From the NCBI GenBank assembly GCA_030159075.1, contig BROG01000029.1, positions 2,253,001-2,317,000 of the forward strand: DNA of 64,000 bases, in the 5' to 3' direction. The notes under the pieces were generated by a model. It did no database searches. It saw nothing but the letters and a program-made list of their open reading frames with translations, and had not been told where the DNA came from. The stretch comes from Atrina japonica. Lineage: Eukaryota > Mollusca > Bivalvia > Pterioida > Pinnidae. This document shows, in pieces, positions 26,801 to 41,800 of this stretch. The translations under genes and the position numbers were made by a program. The first letter of the stretch is position 1, and each line of letters starts with the position of its first letter.

Positions 26801-29800
26801 AAGATGATATCAAGGTTATAGCTACAGATATTTTATATACTGAAGATGATATCAAGGTTATAGCTGCAGATATTTTATATACTGAAGATGATATCAAGGT
26901 TATAGCTACAGATATTTTATATACTGAAGATGATATCAAGGTTATATATAGAAGAATTTCATATCCTAAAGATGATATCAAGTTTATAGCCAGAGGAATC
27001 TTATATCCTAAAGATGATATCAAGGTTGTAGCTAGAGGAATTCTGAAGCATTAATATTACTATTTATTAATTAACTATAGTATTGTATAGTATTGGCCGA
27101 ATTGGGATTTTCTGCTCAAGCGATATGAAATTCAAAACTAAGCCAATATTGAAAAAACATGGTCAATATTGAAAAACATGGTCAATATTAAAATTGTGTA
27201 ACCAAACTGAAATTCAAGTGAGAGCAGGTGCCATTTTTTTTCACATCAAACCGTATGCCCATCTTTTCCATGCAGCATTGGCCTAGTTGGTTTTCATATT
27301 GGCAGAGTTAATTTATGATATGCTCATTAATCAGTGATTTCCATATTGGCCTAGTTTTTGTGCCTCAGTTCACCATATTGACCGCTGGCTTCGCCACAAT
27401 CCAATACGACAGACCTCGGGGGAATAACTAAATCAATATGGAAATCACTGATTAATAACTTTATATTCATTACTTTCATTTCAAATTTCACTCATTTTTT
27501 TTCCAGAGATTAAGAGAAACTGTGATCTTGTTGATCAAGGATTTGAACGTTGATGAAATATCGGTCATTCTGCTGTCTGCTTGTTATTCGTAAGTTGTGG
27601 ATTTATGAATCTTGTACTATTCAAAATTTTTTTTTTACCTAACAGTGATATGTAATTAGATCTATTGTAGTCTGTTATCACTCATTTTTTGTTGCTCCCT
27701 ATGGAATTTTGAATTAAAATATTTTTTCTGAAAAATCAATGGGCTAATTCTCTATAAATTGAGTTAGCAGCATCTCTTCAGAAAAAGTGAATAAAAGTGA
27801 TAAGTTTCATGCTTCCTGTTCACCATGGGCCCATAGGTTTTGGCAGAAATTAATCTCATCATGTCTAAATTAGATGAGTTGAAATTCCGATTTGTAAAAG
27901 TTAAATGGCAGGTCCCATTTTTATGGATAGATAGATATGATAATTAAATGTTTGGTTATCATTGTCCCATAATTTTAACATAATGAGATTACAATGATGC
28001 TATATATTCAATCTTTAAATGTGTAATTCTTTATCATAGAAATAAGTAGACAATGAACAAGATGCATGGGTATAATAAGCAAGAAGTCATCTTCAGAGAT
28101 AGTGGAGCTCCTCAGCCCTTGGTCAAATTATTTGTTGATAAGATACAGTATCTCAGGTGATTGACAAGATATAGTATCTCAGGTGATTGATAATATATAG
28201 TATCTCAGGTGATTGATAAGATATAGTATCTCGAGTGATTGATAAGATACAGTATCTAAGGTGATTGATAAGATATAGTATCTCAGGTGATTGACAAGAT
28301 ATAGTATTTCGGGTGATTGACAAGATATAGTATCTCAGGTGATTGACAAGATATAATATTTCGGGTGATTGACAAGATATAGTATTTTGGGTGATTGACA
28401 AGATATAGTATCTCAGGTGATTGACAAGATATAGTATCTCAGGTGATTGACAAGATATAGTATCTCAGGTGATTGACAAGATATAGTATCTCAAGTGATT
28501 GACAAGATATAGTATTTCAGGTGATTGACAAGATATAGTATCTCAGGTGATTGACAATATATAGTTTCTCGGGTGATTGACAAGATATAATATTTTGGGT
28601 GATTGACAAGATATAGTATCTCAGGTGATTGACAAGATATAGTATCTCAGGTGATTGAAAAGATATAGTATCTCAGGAGATTGAAAAGATATAGTATTTC
28701 GGGTGATTGACAAGATACAGTATCTCAGGTGATTGATAAGATATAGTATTTCGGGTGATTGACAAGATATAGTATCTAAGGTGATTGACAAGATATAGTA
28801 TCTCAGGTGATTGACAAGATATAGTATCTCAGGTGATTGACAAGATATAATATTTTGGGTGATTGACAAGATATAGTATCTCAGGTGATTGACAAGATAT
28901 AGTTTCTCAGGTGATTGACAAGATATAGTATCTCAGGTGATTGACAAGATATAGTTTCTCAGGTGATTGACAAGATATAGTTTCTCAGGTGATTGACAAG
29001 ATATAGTATCTCAGGTGATTGACAAGATATAGTATCTCAAGTGATTGACAAGATATAGTATCTCAAGTGATTGACAAGATGTAGTATCTCAGGTGATTGA
29101 CAAGATATAGTATCTCGGGTGATTGATAAGATACAGTATCTCAAGTGATTGACAAGATATAGTATCTCAAGTGATTGACAAGATATAGTATCTCAGGTGA
29201 TTGACAAGATATAGTTTCTCAGGTGATTGACAAGATATAGTATCTCAGGTGATTGACAAGATATAGTTTCTCAGGTGATTGACAAGATATAGTTTCTCAG
29301 GTGATTGACAAGATATAGTATCTCAGGTGATTGACAAGATATAGTATCTCAAGTGATTGACAAGATATAGTATCTCAAGTGATTGACAAGATGTAGTATC
29401 TCAGGTGATTGACAAGATATAGTATCTCGGGTGATTGATAAGATACAGTATCTCAAGTGATTGACAAGATATAGTTTCTCAGGTGATTGACAAGATATAG
29501 TATCTCAGGTGATTGACAAGATATAGTATCTCAAGTGATTGACAAGATATAGTATCTCAAGTGATTGACAAGATGTAGTATCTCAGGTGATTGACAAGAT
29601 ATAGTATCTCAAGTGATTGACAAGATATAGTATCTCAAGTGATTGACAAGATATAGTATCTCAGGTGATTGACAAGATATAGTATCTCGGGTGATTGACA
29701 AGATATAGTATCTCAGGTGATTGACAAGATATAGTTTCTCAGGTGATTGACAAGATATAGTATCTCAGGTGATTGACAAGATATAGTTTCTCAGGTGATT

Positions 29801-32800
29801 GACAAGATATAGTTTCTCGGGTGATTGACAAGATATAGTATCTCAGGTGATTGACAAGATATAGTATCTCAAGTGATTGACAAGATATAGTATCTCAAGT
29901 GATTGACAAGATGTAGTATCTCAGGTGATTGACAAGATATAGTATCTCGGGTGATTGACAAGATATAGTATCTCAAGTGATTGACAAGATATAGTATCTC
30001 AGGTGATTGACAAGATATAGTATCTCAGGTGATTGACAAGATATAGTATCTCAGGTGATTGACAAGATATAGTATCTCAGGTGATTGACAAGATATAGTA
30101 TCTCAAGTGATTGACAAGATATAGTATCTCAAGTGATTGACAAGATATAGTATCTCAGGTGATTGACAAGATATAGTATCTCGGGTGATTGACAAGATAT
30201 AGTATCTCAGGTGATTGATAAGATCTTTTGGGCCTCTTGTTACACCTAGGATAATTCCATTGGTGATTTATCAAGTGATTAATTATCATATATTCAAGCA
30301 ATTTCATTGCTTTGCTTGAAGTCTGTTGTAAATGTTTGTATTTCTGTCACATTATAAGACATCCGCAGAGATTATTCCCCCCCCCCCCCCCCCAAAAAAA
30401 AAAAAAAAAAAAGGAAATAAGGAAAAATATATAAACTGAAACAAAAGTGAGACATTTATATGTGTTATCTGTTCTATATATTTCAGGAGAACTCTGGACA
30501 GGGTCAATATGTGTACTGATCTGACTCTGGAATTAGCGGTATTATAAATATTTTATTCATATTTTTAATAAAAGTTTTATCATATCATTATATTAAGAAT
30601 TTGGTTAGATTCAAAGTCAGAATTCATATATGTTTTTAGCCCCCCCCATGTGACATATTTCGTTAAAAAAATCCATAAATCTTCACCAAAATTGTTATTT
30701 TGTCTGTTCAGTTTAAATAATTTTCAAATAATACTTTTACACTGCTCAGCCTTTCAGATACTGACTTAACTTAAATAAATTTTTGCAAGTGAAAACTCCC
30801 CGATTTAAAAAAAAAATTGCTGATAAGATTTCTATTCACCATCTTCTCAAATTGATGAGATCTGCTTTGCAACATTTTAGGTGGAATTCTTTACTGTTAT
30901 CAATGCTAACCTCACCAGCTGCCCAGAAGATCGCTCCACCACATTCTATATAGAGCCTGATGGTCTACAAGAAAGGGTGACAGTAGATGTTGAGTATGTT
31001 TGCGACTGTGATTGTCAGCTACCACCTGAGGCAGTAAGTGGTTCTGTGTAACATTTTAGTGTTTAACTGTGATTGTCAGCTACCACCAGAGGCTGTAAGT
31101 GGTTCTATATAACATTTAAGTGTTTAATTGATTGTCACCTACCACTAGATGCTGTAAGTCGTTCTATGTAACATTTTAGTGTTCAACTGATTGTCAGCTA
31201 CCACCAGAGTCTGTAAGTGGTTCTGTGTAACATTTTAGTGTTTGACTGTCATTCTCAGCACCACTTTAGGTTGTTAGTGGTTCTATGTAATATTGTTGTA
31301 TGCGACTGATTTGAATTTTCTGCTCACATTGGTATAGTACCAAGCAAAGCATCTTCTTACTAGCATATGTTCTCAGGTTTGATTCCCAAGACTTTATTAA
31401 CCTTTTTACCAAAGATGGTAACTTTTCTTTTGCGCGGCACTAGGTGTAAAAGTTATGGGTCTATTAGATATAAGCTTTTAAAATTATGGTTCCACTTCAC
31501 CCAAGGTTTGGCACATTAGAAGACCCTCACTGATATGGCATGAGCCCTTAGCATAGGTCAAAATTTGTTGATCTCATGCCTGATGATGTCTCTTACAAGT
31601 GAGACATTCTTGATGGGACAAGGTGGGACAAAAATGTCAGTAACCACACAGATAGAAGTGATTCTTAGGAACCAAAAAAATTCTATATTTCTCTTTATTC
31701 ATGTCTTCCATTAATTCAAATACATATAGTAACACGTGCTTGCTGATTCATTAAACATCCACCTGAAAAAAGGTGGAAAGATCTTTGGAGAAATGAAATG
31801 GAATTTGCTTATGTCAAGGTGAAATTCTTGTCAAATACATGTATATAACATGTGGTTTATCAATATTTTATGAATCTGTGAATTTTGCTAATATTGTCCA
31901 GTTTTTTCTTGGAACATGTACTTAGTCTGTAAATCATTGTCCTATGTTCTTGGACCATGTACTTTGGTCTGTAGTTCATTTTAGAAATTTTCTGTGTGTT
32001 TGGACCACGTACTTAGTCTGTAGTTCGTTTTAGAAATGTCCTATGTTTTTTGACCATGTACTTTGGTCTGTAGTTCATTTTAGAAATGTCCTGTGTTCTT
32101 GGACCACGTACTTAGTCTGTAGTTCGTTTTAGAAATGTCCTATGTTTTTGGACCATGTACTTTGGTCTGTAGTTCATTTTAGAAATGTCCTGTGTTCTTG
32201 GACCATGTTCTTTCATCTGTAGTTCATCTTAGAAATGTCCTGTGTTCTTGGACCACGTACTTAGTCTGTAGTTCGTTTTAGAAATGTCCTATGTTTTTGG
32301 ACCATGTACTTTGGTCTGTAGTTCATTTTAGAAATGTCCTGTGTTCTTGGACCATGTACTTAGCTTATAAATCGTTTTAACAATGTCCTATGTTCTTGGA
32401 CCATATATATAGTCTGTAAATTTAAAATGACTTCCTACGTTATCAACTATTCATATTTTTATTTTGGGTTTTCTTTTTATAGGAAGAAAATAGTATGATG
32501 TGTAACTATGGAAATGGTACATTCGAGTGTGGCATTTGTCATTGTAATGAGGGCTGGACTGGAGCAAAATGTGACTGTGACAATAGGAAGACAGAGGAAG
32601 AGGCATGTGGTATAAGGTAAATTATAGGATTATACTTCCTGTTCAAATTGGTTGATGTGAAAATTTTCAATGTCAGTTCTTCATTTTACAAAGATAAAGA
32701 AGCCATGGTGAAATTAAAAAGACATGTCACATGTGCCAACATTATGTGTGTATGGCTTGTCCCAGTGATAACTTTCCTGGTAACCAAAATGTTTGTAGGC

Positions 32801-35800
32801 TACTAGCAATAAGCTCAATAACTGGAACCAGCCAAAGCATGTTTTTAAAGTAGATTATTTATATTTCACCAGACAAAATGTATTTATATCAGAAGCTGTA
32901 CACTGTTGAGGATAGTGGCTTAGTGACAGAATATGTCAAAATCTGTACACTGTTGATCTTAGATAGTGACAGAACTATGTCAAAATCTGTACACTGTTGA
33001 TCTTAGATAGTGACAGAACTATGTCAAAATCTGTACATTGTTGAGGGTATATAGTGACAGAACTATGTCAAAGGTGCACTGTGAAGTGTAGATAGTGACA
33101 GAACTATGTCATAATCTGTACACTTTTGGGCATATGTAGTGACAGAACTATGTCAGAAACTGTACACTGCAGTGTAGATAGTGACAAAGTCATGTCAGAA
33201 GCTGTACACTGCAGTGTAGATAGTGACAAAGTCATGTCAGAAGCTGTACACTGCAGTGTAGATAGTGACAAAGTCATGTCAGAAGCTGTACACTGCAGTG
33301 TAGATAGTGACAGTCATGTCAGAAGCTGTACACTTTTGAGACTAGTAGCTTAGTGAAAGAAATATGTCAGAAGCTATACATTGTCGAGCCTAGTTGTACA
33401 CTGTTGAACATAGATTATGACAGAAGTATGACAAATGCTGTACACTGTTGAGTTCAGATAATGACAGAATATGTTAGAAGCTGTACACTGGCGCATAGAT
33501 AGTGACCGGAATATGTCAGAAGCTGAGCACTGGAGCATACATGTAGACAGTGACTTAAGTATTTCAGAAGATGTACACTGTTGAATGTACATTTGTAAAT
33601 AGTGAAAGAACTATGTCAGAAGTTGTACACTGTTGTATGGGGTCATTTTGTGTGAAAGTTTTTGCTACATGATCAGTTTCATCATGTTTATTGTTGATGA
33701 ATGTTTTTTGGTAAAATTTTGGCAATTGTAAAATTTTGAGCTGCCCTTGCTTTCAAGGTATTGCCTTTGTTCATAGTATTTGGTACACACATAAACCATG
33801 CTGGATGCCATTTAGATACATGTATGGATTTATTTTAAAGAGTCAATTATCTAATCGAAATATAATCTCAAGCAGTTTTACAGAAAATATATAGCCTGTC
33901 ATATTCCATATCTTGAATAAGTCTATATTGTACCATTAAGTGGCAGTTTAATGCAGCAATGAAAAGAAGACATATTGTCATCAGAATACAATAGGGATCT
34001 CTACAGTGTACCTCCAACCTATCAAAATGTAGTGTATGTGTATGATGAACCAACATGTCTAAATCCATAATCGGATAACAGATATGAATACCGTTCTGGT
34101 AACTTTGGTATATTTTTCAATAAATTTAGAATGGACAATACAACAGTTCGAATCTGCTCTAATGCCGGAAACTGTACATGTGGCAAATGCCTTTGTGAAC
34201 CAGGATACAGCGGAAAGTACTGCGAATGCTATAATCTAGGATGTGAATTCTCCAATAAAACATTATGTGGAGGTAAGTCTTGATTTTTTGTCTTTTACAT
34301 TCCACCTATATGAAAGGGGCTTTATCTGTGTTGATCAAAAGAAAATATTTTGATTTTTTCTACTTTTACTACTTGTACTTGATGTACAATAACAAATAAG
34401 AGCTGTACACAGGCATACATAATCTTATATTCCTATATTTTTTGTGAAAATAAGTTAGATCTATGCAGAGGTTCTGGGTAGTCATAAAGACCTGACCTGA
34501 TTTGGACGCAAGTCACTGGTCCTAAGTCTTTGTAAAACAGTCGTAAGTGTGGTCCTAAGTGTAAGACTTAGGATATTTCATAAAATGGGCCTCTGGTATT
34601 GAGAACCAAACCTGGAACCTTCCATTTGTTGAATGCTGTATTGTCCAATGAAGAAAACTTGGAGGGGCAAAGTAACCTTTTGATTATCGTACGGTTAATT
34701 CTACTAACTTTTCGGTTATGACAGGCTTCTTGAAAAATGTGTGTTTTCACGAAAGTGATAACAATACGTATTATGACACAAATACTCATGCCCGTGTAAT
34801 TTTAATGTATTACTTAAAACTGTAAACTTGTCCAGTTCAAGAAAGGGTTTACTTGATGACTCCACCCCTACAGGTTATATGGTTTTTACTATACCACTAG
34901 ACCAGTGCAAGCAGTTTGGATACAAAGTATTATACAATTACATATTTTGTATGCTGTCACCTGATAAAAATGGCAATTTATTACATGGCCTGTCTTATGC
35001 TGTAGTTGCTGATTGGCTAATTTTATACTTTCTGATCTTACTCAATTGTTACATTGTGCATCAGCCTCAAACTCACTTTGTATGTTGATAGAACAATTCA
35101 AAAGCTTGTAAATTGTTGGTTATAATGACATCCTAGGAAATATGACATAATTACAGTTGTGGTTGAATGTCGCGCTACTTAATTAACCAAAATAATCACT
35201 AGAGATAACTGACAACTACAGCTGTAATGTCATAACTATCTAATGTACATAAATGATGTGAAAAAACTACAATTGTAATGTCATAACTATCTAATGTACA
35301 TAGATAATATGAAGAAACTACAACTTTAATGTCATGACTATCTATTGTACATAAATAATATGAAGAAACTACAACTTTAATGTCATGACTATCTATTGTA
35401 CATAAATAATATGAAGAAACTACAACTTTAATGTCATGACTATCTATTGTACATAAATAATATGAAGAAACTACAACTGTAATGTCATGACTATCTATTG
35501 TACATAAATAATATGAAGAAACTACAACTTTAATATGAATCTAAACATACAACTGAAACTACAACTTAATGTCATGACTATCTATTGTACATAAATAATA
35601 TGAAGAAACTACAACTGTAATGTCATAAGTATTTAATGTACATAGATAATATGAAGAAACTACAATTGTAATGTCATAACTATCTATTGTACATAAATAA
35701 TATGAAGAAACTACAACTTTAATGTCATGACTATCTATTGTACATAAATAATATGAAGAAACTACAACTGTAATGTCATAAGTATTTAATGTACAGTCAG

Positions 35801-38800
35801 TGAGATAATTTTTTTTAAGTTGATGGAACATCAATGCAGTTTTGTTATGTAAAGTTGTTTATTGGGAACAAGTCAAAGCACATTTTGCAGTATGGGGTTA
35901 ATAACACATTATATTGATGCAAAATTACTCCTGTATGTGCCTTTCATCAACAAGATTGAAATTTTCACATCACACTTTTATTCGTATAGTTTTTGCTGTT
36001 AAAAATGACGAAAATTTACATAAATATAGGTCTACAAGACTTGTTGAAATATATGCTATTAAAGTCAGTTCGGCATCCTTTATGAATTATAAGGTATTAA
36101 AAATTTGCTGTAGAATGTTACTTTTCAATTATTTTATACCATTATACTCTTGTGATAGAATTGACATTAAAAGCGATAGACTGGACTGTTAACAAATCTT
36201 GCGCACAGTTATTATGCAAATGAGTTTTGGTCAAGTTTCCGTTACTGTGTACTGGCAAGATCTGTCTGTGAAGTTGGACATAGAAGTTGCATCATTCCTC
36301 ATTCACCTGATCTTAACTGATGAGAAACTTGCGGCAGTCTTTGAAGTTGGGAAAATGTTTTACATGTACACTTATTGACCTAGAGATTTAAGGCTACTGA
36401 TAGGAAGTATAGCGTAAGGGTATAATACTGCCCTGTCGCATAGAAACTTAATATCGATGAAACAATGTTTATAAGCATAAGATTTTGGAATCATTTTGCT
36501 GATCTATGTAGTTTGTTGCATAATAAATAAGCCATCAGTACTCACGTTAGGCCAAATGTCTGACCTGATTTGTAGTTACTTTTTTGTAAAACCTAATTTT
36601 ACTGAATTAAAGAGTGTTCAGTATACTGATGTGTATTATACCTCATTTAAACTTACGATTGCCATCAACTCATATCAGTACTTTCAGTACTTTAATTTAC
36701 TTTGTATATATTCTTATATGATTGTTACTTATAGGCAATGGTGAATGTGTATGTGGAACATGTGTGTGTAACGAAGGCTACACAGGTAGTGCCTGTGAGT
36801 GTCCAATCAGTACAGACTTATGTCAGGACAACAATGGGGTAGGTAACTGATGATTGACAACTAAAGTTATCCAATCAGTACAGAATTATGTCAGGACACC
36901 AATGGGGTAGGTAACTGATGATTGACAACTAAAGTTATCCGATCAGTACAGAACTATGTCAGGACAACAATGGGGTAGGTAATTGATGATTGACAACTAA
37001 AGTTATCCAATCAGTACAGAACTATGTCAGGACAACAATGGGGTAGGTAACTGATGATTGACAACTAAAGTTACCCAATCAGTACAGGACTATGTAAGGA
37101 CACCAATGGGGTAGGTAACTGATGATTGACAACTAAAGTTACCCAATCAGTACAGAACTATGTCAGGACAACAATGGGGTAGGTAACTGATGATTGACAA
37201 CTAAATTTGTCCTGTTGACCCAGTTAGGGCTCAATCTATTGACATAGTAAAATTTAAACATCAAAATGTTAAACTAGATACTCTAATGATATCACAAGTT
37301 TCTTTTACAATTGATAGAAGGTAAAGATTAAAAAATCATTTCTGCATAGGAACTATTGCTGTTCTAAATTAAATATCATACATTTTAGCTTTGGTTGACA
37401 GAAATATTTTTTCAAACATCACGGGGAAATTTAATTTTCAAAAATGATTTAGAATATGATTATTATTTCTATTTTTTTACTTATATGATGTTAATAAATT
37501 TATTCTTTTCTATTGTTCATAGCTATTTAAATTTTTTCAAGGCTTTGACTATGACAATCAGTTTTTAATTAACTTAAATAGCTTATAGTAGAAATTTATA
37601 TCTATCAAAGGAAGTGCTCTGTTTGGTTAAATGGAGAGATCATTACATTAATAACAAATTCACAAATTCTTGCAGTGTAAGTTTAACAGGAAAACAACAA
37701 GTGATACAATTATGCGCTTCTATCTTATTTATAACACATTATTGTAGGAACTTATCATTTAAAAATTATTACCGTAAATTGTAATATTTTGGCCATTGTT
37801 TAGTTTTGGCCAATTTGGTCACCCTCTTTAAATGGTCAAAATTAAACCGTCCAAAATATGTACACAATGTTTCTACCTCTACTTTTTAAAATTATTTATG
37901 TTTTATAGATTAACAAACAAGGGTATTTTTCTCAAAATAACACCGTTGATTGTGTGGACGTTAATCTTAATTAAGTACCATGTGACGCATCAATTCTAAT
38001 TATTCTACCGGCACTTTTTAATATTCTGATATTTCAAACACCTGGAATGTTGGATACGACAAGACCGAGATCTGATAGTAGGCAAAATTTAAACATGATA
38101 TAAACATAAATGACCAAAATTAGACTGACCAAAAATAACCATTCATTTAAGATCAAAGTGGCCAAATTTTAGCAATGCCAAAATATCCCAATTTACTGTA
38201 TCATAAATGTGCTAAATATAGATTGTTTGTGTATTTGACAGATTCTGTGCTAAATATAGATCTGTTGTGTATTTGACAGACTCTTTGTTAAATATAGATT
38301 GTTTGTGTATTTGACAGATTCTGTGCTAAATATAGATCTGTTATGTATTTTACAGATTCTATGCTAAATATAGATTTGTGTTTTTGACAAACTCTGAGCT
38401 AAATATAGATCTGTTTGCATTTAACAGACTCTGAGCTAAATATAGATTGTTTGTATATTTGACAGACTCTGAGCTAAATAAAGATTTGTGTATTTGACAG
38501 ACTGAGCTAAATATAGATCATTTGTGTATTTGACATACTCTGAGCTACATATAGATCTGTTTGCATTTAACAGACTCCGAGCTAAATATAGATTGTTTGT
38601 GTATTTGACAGACTCTGAGCTAAATAAAGATTTGTGTATTTGACAGACTGAGCTAAATATAGATCATTTGTGTATTTGACAGACTCTGAGCTAAATATAG
38701 ATCTGTTGTGTATTTGACAGACTCTGAGCTAAATATAGATTGTGTGTATTTGACGTACTCTGTATTAAATATAGATCTGTTGTGTATTTGACAGACTCTG

Positions 38801-41800
38801 AGCTAAATATAGATCTGTTGTGTATTTGACAGACTCTGAGCTAAATATAGATTGTGTGTGTTTGACGTACTCTGTATTAAATATAGATCTGTTATGTATT
38901 TGACAGACTCTGAGCTAAATATAGATCATTTGTGTATTTGACATACTCTGTGTTAAATATAGATCTGTTGTGTATTTGACAGACTCTGAGCTAAATATAG
39001 ATTGTTTGTGTATTTGACATACTCTGTATTAAATATAGATCTGTTGTGTATTTGACAGACTCTGAGCTAAATATAGATTGTTTGTGTATTTGACATACTC
39101 TGTGTTAAATATAGATCTGTTGTGTATTTGACAGACTCTTTGTTCAGGACAAGGAATGTGCAATTGTGGAAGATGTGAATGTAATGAGGGATACCGTGGA
39201 GAAACATGTCAGACCTGTATTGTAAGTATGATGTTGTAGTAGTTGATACGGCAAAAACCTATTTAAACAGAGACCAGTTATATTAAAGATCCATCAACCA
39301 TGAGAGATTCAGTCGGTAGCATGCTTGCCTCTTGATCAAAGTCGTGAGTTTCAGTCCAGCTGGCGGCAGGTTGGTTTCCTGTCCTTCGGATTGAGACAGT
39401 AAAAACAGGTCCTGTGTCACAGTAGGTGTCAGCACATTAAAGAACCCTCACTGCTGAATGGCCGTTAGTGCCGTGCATAGGCCAAAATTTGAAGCCCTTC
39501 CCCGGCATTTGGTGACGTCTCCATATAAGTGAAAGATTCTTGAGTGGGACGTTAAACAACAATAAAAAAAAAAAAAAAAAAAACAAAAACAAAACATGAG
39601 AGACACTAAATTGCTATTTTGACACAACTTGATGTTTACTTACTAATACTAACAAAACTTCAAACTTGCTATCATACACACAAGTGCTCTGATGAATATG
39701 AGCACAAACAGAATTAAGATGACATTTTGTTAAGTATTAGACCAAATCGACACCAGTAACATTTTTCTTGTGTATCAGTAATTGTCTACAGTAATTTTGT
39801 CACATTCACTTGCTCTTTGGTTTAAGCTTTTGTCTCCCACTCACACAACAAACCAGGGGTCCATTTTATCAAGAAGTTGTAAGTCTTGAGTTATTTGTTC
39901 TTAAGACAAAACTTAAGACCATTTTATCAGCGCTACCCTAAGTCAAGTCTTAAGGTATTTTCACATACTTTCTTGAAAGATAAGGAATACTTTTTTACCT
40001 GCTTTATTTACAGAAATAAAATATGATACATACAGAAGTAACTTAGGTATATACACTGACTCTAGGAAGTCATAGAGACATGACCTGATTTAGTCAATAG
40101 TCTTATTTCTTTGTAAAGTAAAATAGACCCCAGGTTCAATCCCATGCCTGGTAAGAGTCAAATGTTTTCTTAACAGGTAGAGACTGAGTGGAATACATGA
40201 GAAGAGATTGCAGTTAATTGTCTCTGTTTAAATAGTGTATATAAAAGAACATGTGTAACATTTGTATATTTGCATATTGGTGGTGTAGATATCTGTCGAA
40301 AATATATCATTGATATCCAGTGACGATACAATGTAAAGTGAATATCAACTTTTAAAACATAGACTGTGGAATCTTATTAACTATTCTCTACATGCAAGTA
40401 GTCTTTAAAAAGTGATATACACCTGGCAGTTGGTGAATATTAACTTTCTGAAAATAGTTCTGGAATCTTATTGGTTGTATCCTATATATGCAACTAGACT
40501 TTGAAAAGTGGTATACACCTGGCAGTTGGTGAAAATATTTGTGATGAATCAGTATATTGTATATGGTATATGATATACTTTTTTGTCCTTTTGTGGGAAA
40601 GTTTTTTTTTTTTTCCATTAAACGCTACTGTTAACAATAATGTATCTCTTTGATTTTAAATAACCATTAGAAAATATCATTTTGTAGTATAAATATACAA
40701 TTAGACAATCAAAGATTTCATGATGACTTGGCCAATACACAACATAATTTTTATACATTTATCACAAAGTATCCACCCACCAATAAAGCCTTTAATTTTT
40801 TATGTGACACCATGGTCATATTTCGTTTTAAAAATAAAACTTTTGTATTGAAGACATGTGAAGGTGTATGCTCAGCCAATCGTGCTTGTGCAGAATGTGT
40901 TGGCTTCAAGCAAGGGAAGCTGTATGAAAACAAGTGTGCAAGTTGTGGCCATGTGGTAGCAGTTTCTACACTACAGAGTTCAGGTAAGAATCACTCTCAA
41001 GACTTCTTAGTGTCAGGGATGTATGCTTTACTGAATGGCTGCTGATTGGGGGGTTAAAGCCTGTATCTGACTGTTCTCAGAGAGCTGATGTCGTAGTAAT
41101 AGGTCTAAATTATATGTCATTTTGAAAAGACAACTGCTATAACAATTGCATTGTGCTTTTGGCATAGCAAATAAAGAACATGTATATGATGGGAATTGTT
41201 AGTAACATCTCATGTAATGAAAATGAAGTTTAAGAAAAATACAATTCTAATAAGCAACAATGATTTTTTTCCAGGCAGCATTTTTATTCACCAGGATTAC
41301 GTGTCAATTATGTAAAGAACTTTGCCACTCATAAAATACCGTACGGAAACATAATATTATAAATTAAATCTAAGGTATTAATCATCTAATTATATAAAAA
41401 AAATTTAGTTTAAATGCAGTATTAATACATGTAGATTGTATTTTACAATATCATCAATTAAAATTTACTTTAAAAAAAAATCACATTTTCATTACCTGTG
41501 ATCTACAAAGGTGTGTTTACCGAACGCCTACAGGACTAACATGACACCCAACCATCTCAGAAATTTAAAAACTTTGGTAGGGTCCCAAATGGAAGCTGCA
41601 TTATAATTATCCGATTATTTGCAAACAAAGCAACACATGCAGGAGTTAATTTTATTCCATATTAAGTAGTAGTGCAGCGATATACCGAACTACGATACAT
41701 CACGGTATTTTACCTTCAGTACGATATACGGTATGTTAATTTTATGCCACGATACACCTAAGATATTTTCCGGATTTATCCGTTTCTGTTTTAGACTCTG

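Noticed and set aside
26307..27023. 238-residue minus-strand open frame
   Set aside because: Pure translation of a 42-base tandem repeat, with no homology or conserved start.
28130..30225. CRISPR-like regular array
   Set aside because: Units are contiguous with no unique spacers, and the setting is a eukaryotic intron; it is a satellite.
33126..33353. Repeat protein [14 protein letters not shown]
   Set aside because: Translation of an intronic minisatellite.
40728..40853. N-terminal extension of the beta-tail exon to an upstream ATG
   Set aside because: The open frame runs into intron sequence; the phase-0 acceptor at 40851-40853 and homology start at TCEGVC.
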